A stretch of DNA of 64,000 bases from an uncultured Sphaerochaeta sp. GTDB taxonomy: Bacteria; Spirochaetota; Spirochaetia; Sphaerochaetales; Sphaerochaetaceae. The translations under genes were made by a program, and so were the position numbers. This document shows positions 28,496 to 36,716 of this stretch, one piece after another. The stretch covers positions 2,666,001-2,730,000 of the forward strand of contig NZ_OY781063.1 of NCBI RefSeq assembly GCF_963676285.1. Reading direction: 5' to 3'. A model generated the notes under the pieces. That model was given only the letters and a program-made list of their open reading frames with translations. It had not been told where the DNA came from and did no database searches. Each line of letters starts with the position of its first letter. Position 1 is the first letter of the stretch.

Positions 28496-30991
28496 GTGCC
28501 GATGAGAATTTCCGTATTCAAACTCAATGAAGTAGAGCTGTCTATTGTCAGGCAGTGTTCCGGTGAAAGCGTGGTCGTACCCTACTCTCGCTTCGAGGAT
28601 GTTGTAGAAACGGAAGAGCCTCAAATTTACGTCATCAATGCAGGTTTTTCCGGTTTTTCGCACCAGTACCTCAAAGAACAATTTGCCCACAATACATCTT
28701 TCCAGAAAAATCAAATAATCCTGATAGTCGATGATCCGGATTTGGAGGATTGTTTTTCAAGTGATACATGGTCGAACATCGACTTCTATCGAAGACCCCT
28801 CATAGGAAACAGTCTTAAGGTTCGGATTTCCTTCCATCTCCAGTTGATGCGAGCTAGAACCTGTGCACAGGAGAAAGTTGAACAAGCGACTTTGATTGAG
28901 GCCATTCTTTCACAGTCTCCGGTCGGCATAATGCTGACCCACGATGAGATTGCTGCTGCAGAAAATTGTTTAGAGCATTTCACAATCAATCCGATGGTCG
29001 AAGAGATAATGGGAAGATCTAAAGAAGAAATCAAACTGCTGAGTATAGCCGATGTGACTCATCCCGACGATTTGCAAAGCGATCTTGATAATCTGCATAG
29101 GCTCAATGCTGGTGAGATTGATGGGTACGCGATGGATAAACGTTATATCCGACCGGATGGGACTGCAATCTGGGTACACATCGTGGTTGCTCCCATATCT
29201 ATACCAAGTGAGGAAAGACCTTTACAGATTTGTTATATTTTTGACGTATCCGAGCGAAAGAAATTGGAAATCGCACTCATGGAGAGTGAACGGAGCAAAT
29301 CAGTTCTTCTCTCGCACCTGCCCGGAATGGCGTATCGGTGTGAGGTTGATCCTCAATGGACCATGCGTTTTGTCTCCGCCGGATGTATTGGCCTGACCGG
29401 CTACTCCCCTGAGGACCTCATCAATAACAACAAACTCTCATACAATCAGATCATCGCACCCGAGTACAGGACCAAGTTATGGAAGGAGTGGGAGCGCATA
29501 CTGCCCAAGAAACGGTTGTTCAAGGATGAATATGAAATCATCACAGCCGATGGTTCCCGGAAATGGGTAATGGAAGCTGCCCAGGGCATTTATGACACTG
29601 ACGGAAAGGTCGAGGCACTTGAAGGGATCATCCTGGATATTACTGATCGGAAGAAAATCGAGCAGGAATTGGTCTATTACAATGAACATGACCAATGGAC
29701 AGGTCTGAACAATCGACGGGCATTTGAAAGCTTGTTGAGACTTGAATCCCGCTCCCGATCAAAGACAAAGAGAGCGATCATTGGGATCAATCTAAGCACG
29801 CTGCACTCATTGAGCACGACTTATGAATTCGACTACGCCCAGAAGGTGGTCCACAAGATTTCCGAGGAGTTCAAACGCCTTAGTGATGATAATCACGAGT
29901 TGTTCAATACCTATGTGAACAGGTTTGTCTTCTTTGTCAGGACGTATGAGGACAAGCAAGAGTTGGTCAGCTTCTGCAAGGAAGTTTCGAGACGATTGAA
30001 GTCGATTCTCACCATCGAACGGATTGGGTGGGGGATAGGGATCATTGAATTCGGTAGCATCCATGCTCGTGGCATCAACAAGCTGTTGAGAAATCTTCTG
30101 GTAGCATCCGAAAAGTCACTTACAGGCTTCGAGGATGATATGGACTGTTTCTTCTTTGACGAACAAATGGAGTTGGAGATTGAGCGAGAAAAGGAAATCA
30201 TCCTCGAGCTATCCGAGATTGCTGCAGGGCAGGGAAAGGGTAGACTTTACCTCCAGTTCCAACCGATCGTGGATATAAAGACGGATGCTATCTGTGGATT
30301 CGAGGCTCTGGCACGTTTGCAGAGCAAGAAGCTGGGGATGATATCCCCAATGGAGTTCATTCCGATCGCGGAAAAGACTAAGCTGATGATTCCGTTGGGG
30401 TGGAAGATTCTACAGCAGGCCTTCCAATTCCATAAGAGACTTTGCAGGAATGGATTTGATTTCATCTCCATCTCGATAAACATCTCCCCGGTTCAGTTGC
30501 TGAGGAAAGAATTCCTGCCGAATCTCATGAGCATGATGGAGAAAGTGGGAGTTACTCCCCACCTGGTAAGTTTTGAGATCACCGAATCGATCTTCTCTTC
30601 CAATTATCAGGAAGTGAACAAGATCCTTGGTCAATTGAAGGACCTCGGATTCCAAATCGCGCTTGATGATTTCGGGACCGGGTATTCTTCATTCGCCCGG
30701 GAGCGGGAGCTGAATATCAACTGCTTGAAAATTGACAAATACTTCATCGACAAACTGATGTACCTTGAGGAACATGAAGCCATCACCGGCGATATCATCT
30801 CCATGGTGCATAGGCTGGGCTATTGTGTTGTAGCTGAAGGTGTGGAACACGAAAAGCAGAGAGATTACCTGAAGAAACATGGTTGCGACAAGATCCAAGG
30901 ATACCTCATAAGTAAGCCAGTTGATGAGGAGACTGCCATAGAACTACTCAGCGGGTATAAGGCAATGAAATGCGATTGCCAAATGGAATGA
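28496..30991 (+). CDS. PAS-PAS-GGDEF(degenerate)-EAL phosphodiesterase
   Basis: This 831-residue protein breaks down cyclic di-GMP. Residues 1-115 look receiver-like but lack a clear phosphoacceptor. Two PAS domains follow (about 130-255 and 265-395). A GGDEF domain (about 400-550) has lost its signature, with NRFVFFVRT at that position, so it cannot be a cyclase. The EAL domain (about 575-820) keeps GFEALARLQ, NISPVQLL, EITES, LDDFGTGYSS, KIDKYFI, EGVE and QGYLISKP, so it should be active. The start is GTG with AGGGG six bases upstream. It lies between the recombinase copies, as cargo. Confidence 0.9.
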   Translation: MPMRISVFKLNEVELSIVRQCSGESVVVPYSRFEDVVETEEPQIYVINAGFSGFSHQYLKEQFAHNTSFQKNQIILIVDDPDLEDCFSSDTWSNIDFYRRPLIGNSLKVRISFHLQLMRARTCAQEKVEQATLIEAILSQSPVGIMLTHDEIAAAENCLEHFTINPMVEEIMGRSKEEIKLLSIADVTHPDDLQSDLDNLHRLNAGEIDGYAMDKRYIRPDGTAIWVHIVVAPISIPSEERPLQICYIFDVSERKKLEIALMESERSKSVLLSHLPGMAYRCEVDPQWTMRFVSAGCIGLTGYSPEDLINNNKLSYNQIIAPEYRTKLWKEWERILPKKRLFKDEYEIITADGSRKWVMEAAQGIYDTDGKVEALEGIILDITDRKKIEQELVYYNEHDQWTGLNNRRAFESLLRLESRSRSKTKRAIIGINLSTLHSLSTTYEFDYAQKVVHKISEEFKRLSDDNHELFNTYVNRFVFFVRTYEDKQELVSFCKEVSRRLKSILTIERIGWGIGIIEFGSIHARGINKLLRNLLVASEKSLTGFEDDMDCFFFDEQMELEIEREKEIILELSEIAAGQGKGRLYLQFQPIVDIKTDAICGFEALARLQSKKLGMISPMEFIPIAEKTKLMIPLGWKILQQAFQFHKRLCRNGFDFISISINISPVQLLRKEFLPNLMSMMEKVGVTPHLVSFEITESIFSSNYQEVNKILGQLKDLGFQIALDDFGTGYSSFARERELNINCLKIDKYFIDKLMYLEEHEAITGDIISMVHRLGYCVVAEGVEHEKQRDYLKKHGCDKIQGYLISKPVDEETAIELLSGYKAMKCDCQME

Positions 30992-31028
30992 CTGTCCCAA
31001 GATTGCGAATCGATCTGGACATGGGCCA

Positions 31029-32939
31029 TTATTTAATTAATTTGTTTACTGTTATGAATAGTTTTTCGAATCTACTTATGGTTGACTTCTCCCAATCGTG
31101 TATAGTCGATATGTTTTGTGATAGATAACGTGCAATACGATAATGATTAAATCTATCTTGATGGATTATTATATTGATCTGGGGAATAATTGATCTATCG
31201 GTTGAAAGTTTCTTTATATCAATCTGTTCATAATCCTTTTTATATTCAGAGTTAAACCATTCGAGGTACTCTCTCTTTTCAAACATATCTTCCAGCTCTG
31301 CTGGCTTGATGGGTCCTGTAAATTCATGAAAGAATAGCACATTACTTTCTTTGATGATTTTGTCAAAGACCAAATCTTTTATACGTGTTTGCCCTTTTTG
31401 GTCGATGAACGTATCCAAAACACAAACAATGTTTAGATTGTTTCCTCTTAGGAGTGAAATAAACGTTGCAACTTTATCCAAACCTCCGACCGGCACGATT
31501 GTAAATTTCTCATTCAGGGATTCCTTCCCCATGTTCCTCAGCAAATCCGACATGATAGTCAGAATAACTAAATCTGCTACACCTTCCACGAGTAGATTAT
31601 TTTCTGAGATGTATAGATTTTGGGCTAGATTGTAGCCCAATGCTGCTTGTAAGGGGAATAATGTACCCTTGTCCTTCTCTTCTATCGCATTTGAAATGCT
31701 TGTGCCAACTTTTGTCTCGTTGGAATCGTAGGCAGTACGTATTTCATGCAGCTTCGTTGAATCTATCATGAAGGGAGAATGAGTAGTGTAAATTACCTGA
31801 TACTTTGGCGTGAGCTTTTCATCAATATACCGAAGCAAATCTTTTTGCGCCTCTGCATGGAGGTTTAATCCTGGTTCATCGAGTAATAAAATCATATTGT
31901 TAATCTGGTTAATTTTCTGAAACCAAATAAAGAAGGAAAAAAACCATATAAATCCTTTGCTTCTATTACTTAATGGAAGGGTAACTCGGTGTTTTGTATT
32001 TCGAATTCGAATATTCAGATATTTATCATTTGCGGTAGTTTCAATATCAAATGTAATCTCTAGGTTGCTATTCGTCGACCAATAGTCTGAAAAGGCATCA
32101 GTAATGCTGTTTGAGGTAGCTTCTAATTCTGCTATGTATGCTTCATGATTATTATCTGTTATTAGCTTTTTTACGTCAATGCGAGCTAATTCGAATAGGG
32201 CCCTAGAGATTTCAAGCTGAGGTTTTGTGAAATCATTATCAACAATGCCGTTTGCTATCTTGGATAAAGGTATTCTTTGTGGAAGAAGAAAATATTCGTC
32301 AAAATACCAAAATTTTGGAATCCTCGGTTCAATATACTTTTTCATCAAATACTTTGATAGGAGTGATTGTTCTTTAAAATTCCCAAAAGAGAATGTTTTA
32401 ACTAGCGCTTCCGCGATTGATTTAGTTTCCTCATGAGATGATAAATATGTGTAGAAATCATTCACATTTTCAATTTTGGCAAGTTCTTCTTTATGGCCCT
32501 CTGGTATACCAATTCTTAGAATGTAGTTTTCTATAAACGTTTTCTCGGAAACCTTTGGAGTTGATATGGAAAGGGCATTGTTGTAATCCCTAGAAGCGAC
32601 GATAGTGGTTTCTAATAAGACATTCTCTCCACAGTCTTGAATAATTGTATCGATGGTTTTAGCCTTAAGTGAGAATTTACATGAGATTACTTTCAAATTA
32701 TTTTCAGGATTTTCTGATTCATATTTTTTTAATTCAGTTCTTGGATATTCCAGGGTCTTGTTAAATTTGTATGATGAGTCTTTTTCATCGAAATAATTGA
32801 ATCGAGACAAGGCTTCTAAAAATGCTGTTTTCCCAGACTCGTTTTTTCCCACCAATCTTGTGCAACTCTCTTCAATAGGAACAATTTGCTCTGTAAGAAA
32901 ACTTTTATACTTTGTAATGGTAACTTCTGTTAAAATCAT
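31029..32939 (-). CDS. OLD-family ATP-dependent endonuclease (AAA + TOPRIM)
   Basis: This 636-residue protein fits the overcoming-lysogenization-defect family, which includes stand-alone OLD nucleases and GajA-type anti-phage proteins. An SMC/RecF-like ATPase spans the insertion: Walker A LVGKNESGKTAFLEAL near residue 30, then Walker B ILLLDEPGLNLHAEAQ and the H-loop YTTHSPFMI near 375-420. A C-terminal TOPRIM nuclease domain follows, with LLVEGVADLVIL and VCVLDTFIDQKG. The start is the ATG with GGAG six bases upstream. No UvrD-like GajB helicase gene is adjacent. It overlaps an upstream small gene by four bases and lies inside the recombinase-flanked cassette. Confidence 0.85.
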   Translation of the reverse strand: MILTEVTITKYKSFLTEQIVPIEESCTRLVGKNESGKTAFLEALSRFNYFDEKDSSYKFNKTLEYPRTELKKYESENPENNLKVISCKFSLKAKTIDTIIQDCGENVLLETTIVASRDYNNALSISTPKVSEKTFIENYILRIGIPEGHKEELAKIENVNDFYTYLSSHEETKSIAEALVKTFSFGNFKEQSLLSKYLMKKYIEPRIPKFWYFDEYFLLPQRIPLSKIANGIVDNDFTKPQLEISRALFELARIDVKKLITDNNHEAYIAELEATSNSITDAFSDYWSTNSNLEITFDIETTANDKYLNIRIRNTKHRVTLPLSNRSKGFIWFFSFFIWFQKINQINNMILLLDEPGLNLHAEAQKDLLRYIDEKLTPKYQVIYTTHSPFMIDSTKLHEIRTAYDSNETKVGTSISNAIEEKDKGTLFPLQAALGYNLAQNLYISENNLLVEGVADLVILTIMSDLLRNMGKESLNEKFTIVPVGGLDKVATFISLLRGNNLNIVCVLDTFIDQKGQTRIKDLVFDKIIKESNVLFFHEFTGPIKPAELEDMFEKREYLEWFNSEYKKDYEQIDIKKLSTDRSIIPQINIIIHQDRFNHYRIARYLSQNISTIHDWEKSTISRFEKLFITVNKLIK

Positions 32940-33109
32940 GATTTTCTCCAATCATTGGTAATAATGTGATGGTCTCCCGATTTTTCTAGGTGGTTGTTAA
33001 AAGCTTTATTACTAGGATAGTTCCTGTGAGAAACTATGAGGTTTTTCTTTGGGCACCAAAGTAGTACGTAACCATCGTCATCTGCACAGAGACTGATTGC
33101 GAATCCCAT
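32936..33109 (-). CDS. Unrecognised 57-residue protein coupled to the OLD nuclease
   Basis: I do not recognise this protein. It is short but well supported. The ATG follows a textbook AAGGAGGT site at seven bases spacing, the frame is open for 57 codons, and the TGA stop overlaps the OLD-gene ATG (ATGA). This is typical of translationally coupled partners. The protein starts MGFAISLCADDDGYVLLWCP, has two Cys and a basic, His- and Asn-rich second half, and has no signal peptide or membrane segment. It could be a regulator, inhibitor or subunit of the nuclease; that is inference. Confidence 0.7.
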   Translation of the reverse strand: MGFAISLCADDDGYVLLWCPKKNLIVSHRNYPSNKAFNNHLEKSGDHHIITNDWRKS

Positions 33110-33293
33110 ATTGTGACCTCCTTCCCGAGAAATATAAGTATTATCAATAGGTGAAGATCAAAGAAGTTGCTACAACTATAAGCCAAGAAATCTCAGCTGT
33201 AAATGTTTGGGCAATAAAAGTATCGATTCGAGGTCCAATCAAGATTGTTCTCTCAAATCTATCCATCCCTTTCCATTCGTGTTATAAAAAACC

Positions 33294-34304
33294 ATGCCGG
33301 ACGAGAAAAGAAAGCCCATCATACATGTCATACCAGCCAGGCGATATTTCAAGCGTCTCCGGGTTGCCTTGTACTGCCGTGTGAGCACTCAAATGGAGCG
33401 TCAGCTGCACAGCCTCTCGGCCCAGATGGATTTCGAGAAGGAGGACATCCTGGAAAATCCTGATTGGGAATACGTTGGTACCTATACCGACGTTAAGTCA
33501 GGACGGACCATCAGCTCGAGACCGGGGTTCCAGAGCCTCCTTGCCGACTGTGAGGCGGGGAAGATCGACATGATCTACACCAAGTCCATCAGCCGGTTTG
33601 GACGCAACTGCGTGGATTTTCTGGTAACGCTCAGGCGGCTCAAGGAACTGAAGGTGGATGTCTTTTTCTACAACGAGAGCATTCGCCTCCTCAGCCAGGC
33701 AGGGGAGCTTTTGCTGACACTTCATGCGGGCATAGCCCAGGCGGAGAGTGAGAACAAGAGCGAGAACATCAAGTGGGGTCTCAGAAGAAGCACCATGGAT
33801 CCTGACTCCCCAGCATTTTCCCGAAGGTGCTATGGGTATGATCGTAATGAGGAGGAAGGCCTCATCCTCAACATCGCTGAGGCCAGAATCGTCCTGAAGA
33901 TCTTTGACTGGTACGAGCAAGGATGGAGTATCGTGAGGATCAAGAAGGAACTGGAAGCGCTGAAGGTTCCCACTCCCACCGGCAAGAAGAAATGGCCGGT
34001 GAAGACGATCGAGAACATCCTCACCAATGAGAAATATACCGGCACCTCAGTCTATGGAGAAACCGAGTCGGCAGATTTTCCTTCAACCAAGAGAACCGTT
34101 CGTGACCCCTTCGAGGTCCATCGGTCACGCAACCATCACATCCCCATCATCCATGAGCGACGGTTCAAGCGCGTACAGAAACTGAAGGCAAAGCGCTCCA
34201 ACATCGAGATCGATGAGCACGGGAACAAAGTCCGAAAGAGCACCCATTACAGCTCCAAGAAGGTTGTGACCAGGGCAAAGAAAACCCCTGAACCCCAAAA
34301 CTAA
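33294..34304 (+). CDS. Serine recombinase, copy 2
   Basis: This is a 336-residue paralogue of copy 1 with the same catalytic Ser motif (CRVSTQMERQLHSLSAQ) and the same downstream domain. The one length difference is an extra residue in YDRNEEEGL. It has its own extended -10 (TGTTATAAA) ending five bases before ATG. Both copies appear intact, which argues against simple decay of one. Confidence 0.9.
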   Translation: MPDEKRKPIIHVIPARRYFKRLRVALYCRVSTQMERQLHSLSAQMDFEKEDILENPDWEYVGTYTDVKSGRTISSRPGFQSLLADCEAGKIDMIYTKSISRFGRNCVDFLVTLRRLKELKVDVFFYNESIRLLSQAGELLLTLHAGIAQAESENKSENIKWGLRRSTMDPDSPAFSRRCYGYDRNEEEGLILNIAEARIVLKIFDWYEQGWSIVRIKKELEALKVPTPTGKKKWPVKTIENILTNEKYTGTSVYGETESADFPSTKRTVRDPFEVHRSRNHHIPIIHERRFKRVQKLKAKRSNIEIDEHGNKVRKSTHYSSKKVVTRAKKTPEPQN

Positions 34305-34427
34305 TAGGCATAAGAATCAACGGTATTGGTGAAGATACGAGTGTGCGTAGGTGGGATAATAATTCACGAAATTGAGTAGTCTAAATAAATAGAAAATCCT
34401 GAAAAACTGGTAAAATTCCAGAAAAAT

Positions 34428-34450
34428 AAGTGTTTACAAAACAAACACTT
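34428..34450. repeat. Palindrome downstream of recombinase copy 2
   Basis: This is the same 8-7-8 inverted repeat (AAGTGTTT / AAACACTT) as at 28091-28113. Its right arm abuts the TTG that may start ssb. Confidence 0.5.
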
Positions 34451-34859
34451 GCATAGGGTAATCTTGTATCATGGGCAAGTTGTCATTGAAGGAAACCTTG
34501 TAAGGGACCCTGAGCGTGTAGAACTTGGGGAGAATACAAGCGCGATGACAAAGTTTGCTATCGCTGTTAACAGGTTCTTTCGTAACGCAAAAGCAGAGGC
34601 AGTGGAAGAGGTGATGTTCATCAACGTTCAGGCATGGGGAACGCTGGGCAAGAACTGCATGACTTATCTACAGAAAGGAAGGGGAGTGAGAGTGGTTGGA
34701 AGACTTCGCCAAGAGCGCTGGACTGACAAGGATGGAGGAAACCGGGAGCGCATCCTCGTGGTAGCTGAGCATGTTGAGTTCAAGAAAGAGCCAAATTCAA
34801 CTACTAAAGCAGAAGAGCGTGAAGAACTTGATGAGATTGACCAGGAGATTGCATTCTGA
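34449..34859 (+). CDS. ssb: Single-stranded DNA-binding protein, unusual 5' end
   Basis: This is an OB-fold single-stranded DNA-binding protein, up to 136 residues. The core QVVIEGNLVRDPERVELGEN, FAIAVNRFFRN, FINVQAWGTLGKNCMTYLQKG and VRVVGRLRQERW is clear. The acidic tail ends ELDEIDQEIAF, similar to the DDxIPF-type tip that recruits partners. No ATG precedes the core in frame: candidate starts are TTG 34449 or TTG 34464, and neither has a good ribosome-binding site. The first 13 or so codons lie within the repeated recombinase unit, so the native start may have been replaced. Confidence 0.8.
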   Translation: MHRVILYHGQVVIEGNLVRDPERVELGENTSAMTKFAIAVNRFFRNAKAEAVEEVMFINVQAWGTLGKNCMTYLQKGRGVRVVGRLRQERWTDKDGGNRERILVVAEHVEFKKEPNSTTKAEEREELDEIDQEIAF

Positions 34860-34998
34860 GTGCATCGAGCTAACGTTGGATCTAAGGCCTCTCCTGAAGT
34901 ATGCGGGGGAGGCTGGCATGGTAGCGAACATGGCTGTGTAGTGTTGCTTGGGTTTTTTTTGATAATTTATTGGATGGTGCAGATACTACTTCTTGTAA

Positions 34999-35020
34999 AA
35001 TTAGCATAATTATGCTAATT
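34999..35020. promoter_or_regulatory. Palindromic operator of the toxin-antitoxin operon
   Basis: This is a perfect 22-bp palindrome with half-site AATTAGCATAA, 17 bases before the antitoxin start. Phd/YefM antitoxins repress their own promoters through such palindromes, so this is the expected autoregulatory site. Confidence 0.7.
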
Positions 35021-35037
35021 TCTGGATGGAGGATCCG

Positions 35038-35304
35038 ATGAAACCTAAGCTGATTAGACCAGTGAGCGACCTTCGCAACAATTTCTCAGAGATCTCAAGG
35101 GTGGTTCATGAGACCCAGCAACCGATAATACTGACCCGTCAAGGGTATGGTGACATGGTAGTGTTGAGTATGGAGGCATATGAGGATATGCGTTACGATA
35201 GTGAGGTTTATTTGAAGCTCCAAGAGGCTGAACGTGAAGCCCTTTCTTCAGGTGCTCGTTATTCCTCGAAGGATGTTCTAAAGGCAATGAAGGATGTCCT
35301 CTGA
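35038..35304 (+). CDS. Phd/YefM-family antitoxin
   Basis: This 88-residue antitoxin has the Phd/YefM N-terminal DNA-binding fold: IRPVSDLRNNFSEISRVVHE, QPIILTRQGYGDMVVLSMEAYE. The C-terminal part (EREALSSGARYSSKDVLKAM) would wrap the toxin. The start is chosen because GGAGG lies five bases upstream; an ATG four codons earlier overlaps that site. The stop overlaps the toxin start by 11 bases. Confidence 0.92.
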   Translation: MKPKLIRPVSDLRNNFSEISRVVHETQQPIILTRQGYGDMVVLSMEAYEDMRYDSEVYLKLQEAEREALSSGARYSSKDVLKAMKDVL

Positions 35305-35626
35305 GAAAGTCTATCAATTGGAGTATCTGCCAGCAGCACGGTATGATATGGCCGAGATTGTACGATACATCGGTAGGACACTTCTTAACAGGCAAGCCGC
35401 TGAGGCGCTTGCGGAGCGTTTTGTCTCCTCAGCTGAACGGGTGGGAGAAAATCCATACATAGTAGCCGTATATTATCCCGTAAAACCATTGTCCCACGAC
35501 TACAGAATGGTCATGGTTGAGAATTATAGTATGTTCTACTGGGTGGATGAGTTGGAGAAAAAAGTAACCATTGCCCGTGTCTTGTATGCAAGACGTAATT
35601 CTTTTTCGACTTTGGATATACACTGA
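35294..35626 (+). CDS. RelE/ParE-family toxin
   Basis: This 110-residue toxin is paired with the preceding antitoxin. RelE/ParE fold signatures include YLPAARYDMAEIVRYIGRTL near the N-terminus and HDYRMVMVENYSMFYWVDE with VTIARVLYARRN near the C-terminus. Family members cleave ribosome-bound mRNA or poison gyrase; the sequence does not decide which. The overlap of the two genes is the usual arrangement. Confidence 0.9.
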   Translation: MSSEKVYQLEYLPAARYDMAEIVRYIGRTLLNRQAAEALAERFVSSAERVGENPYIVAVYYPVKPLSHDYRMVMVENYSMFYWVDELEKKVTIARVLYARRNSFSTLDIH

Positions 35627-35687
35627 TTCGTCCTATAGATATTGCGCCATTAATGCTGGAAGAGATGCGTAGACAAAGGATAGGCAT

Positions 35688-36482
35688 ATGAGTATGAACA
35701 TTCTCGTTACCGGGGCAAGTGGAGGTATGGGATTCTCAACCTGCCAGCAATTGGTAGCTTCCGGATACACCGTATACGGTCTGGACCGGCAAGAACCCGA
35801 TCGATCGTTTTCCTTCGGGTTTCTGAGGGCCGACATAACTGACAGCACCCAACTGACAGCTGCTTTCAAGCGTATCAAGGAAGAGGCCGGATCTCTTACA
35901 GCGATCCTCCACTTTACAGGGGTGTATGACCTGAACTCTCTTGTTGAGATTCCCGAGGATGAGTTTGTCCGAATTTTCGATATCAATCTCTTTGGTGTGT
36001 ACCGCATCAACCGCCTTTTTCTTCCCCTATTGGAACCTAAGGGAAGGATTATCATTACAACCAGCGAATTGGCGCCTCTGGATCCCCTTCCGTTTACCGG
36101 AATGTACGGTACTACCAAAACAGCGCTCGAGAGCTATGCATATGCGCTTCGTATGGAACTCCAGCTTCTCGGGTATAGTGTATCAGTAATACGCCCCGGA
36201 GCAGTACAGACCGGACTCTTAGGGGTCTCTACAGACCGATTGGATTCCTTCTGCGAAAAAACCGAACTATATTCCTGCAATGCGTCTCGGTTTCGTTACA
36301 TCGTTGACCGAGTGGAATCGCATGCGGTACTACCGCAAGCAATTGCAAGTCTGGCATTGCGGGTCCTTCAGGCCAAACGCCCACGGTTTGTATATAATAT
36401 CAACCGCAATCCATTGCTCAGGCTTTTGAATATTCTCCCTCATTCTTGGCAAACAGGAATCATTAGGAGGATTCTTCATTAG
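35688..36482 (+). CDS. Short-chain dehydrogenase/reductase
   Basis: This 264-residue NAD(P)-dependent oxidoreductase has the cofactor motif VTGASGGMGFSTC at the N-terminus, the N-terminal Asp/Arg region LDRQEPDR, and the catalytic Tyr-Lys pair in MYGTTKTALESYAYALRMEL. Catalytic Ser is in IITTSELAPLD. Substrate unknown. Start ATG with AAGGAT upstream. A broken relative lies at 48677. Confidence 0.88.
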   Translation: MSMNILVTGASGGMGFSTCQQLVASGYTVYGLDRQEPDRSFSFGFLRADITDSTQLTAAFKRIKEEAGSLTAILHFTGVYDLNSLVEIPEDEFVRIFDINLFGVYRINRLFLPLLEPKGRIIITTSELAPLDPLPFTGMYGTTKTALESYAYALRMELQLLGYSVSVIRPGAVQTGLLGVSTDRLDSFCEKTELYSCNASRFRYIVDRVESHAVLPQAIASLALRVLQAKRPRFVYNINRNPLLRLLNILPHSWQTGIIRRILH

Positions 36483-36605
36483 AGTAGGACATCAGTTCAG
36501 GAAAACAGGGTTTCTGTTCATGAAAGAACCATGATCACCTCTTCGACTTGAAAGAATGGAAACTTCCTCTTGTAAGATGATTGCAACTTCACCTTGCTGG
36601 CCTAC

Positions 36606-36643
36606 CTAACCCTCAATATAAAACGTTCCTTCCGCAATGATGG
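36606..36643 (-). pseudogene. 3' stub of a phzF-like gene
   Basis: The minus strand reads IIAEGTFYI then EG and stop, matching the last codons of the intact PhzF gene at 48952. The matched DNA extends beyond the stop through 36581. The rest of the gene has been replaced by IS sequence at a junction with the shared bases CCATCATTG. Confidence 0.75.
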
Positions 36644-36716
36644 CTGCTGCAAGCTGCTCATCGGTGAAGAACTTGCCCCACTCGTTGAAGGGCAGGTTTG
36701 TGGTGATGATCAGTGC
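36640..36716 (-). pseudogene. Fragment of IS21-family istB
   Basis: The minus strand encodes LIITTNLPFNEWGKFFTDEQ followed by LAAAII, a segment typical of the C-terminal part of IstB, the IS21 helper ATPase. About 25 codons survive between the phzF stub and the IS1634-like transposase. Confidence 0.65.

Larger units (their letters stand above)
33277..34489 (+). repeat. Recombinase unit, copy 2 (direct repeat)
   Basis: This is the second copy of the 1.2-kb unit at 26943-28152, 6334 bases downstream and in the same orientation. Its right end continues in frame into ssb, whereas copy 1 leaves the ssb frame after a few codons (QVVIDDL-stop). Homologous recombination between the copies would excise a 6.3-kb circle carrying the EAL and OLD genes. 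Confidence 0.9.
35621..36643 (+). repeat. SDR-phzF locus, left copy (phzF destroyed)
   Basis: Similarity to 48610-48983 begins at CACTGATTCG, which contains the toxin stop codon. It covers the SDR leader and 5' end, resumes near 36177, and ends with about 60 bases of the phzF 3' end (36581-36643). The left copy keeps SDR whole but has only a phzF stub next to IS debris. Confidence 0.8.

Noticed and set aside
33151..33384. A GTG-started 77-codon frame upstream of recombinase copy 2
   Set aside because: It runs into the recombinase gene in another frame and resembles no family. The region more likely holds the promoter of the leftward small gene and OLD nuclease.
26943..34489. Interpreting the recombinase-flanked segment as an IS607- or IS200/605-type element or a prophage
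   Set aside because: There is no TnpB, capsid, terminase or lysis gene, and the recombinase is a single-domain-plus-basic-tail protein rather than a phage-size integrase.
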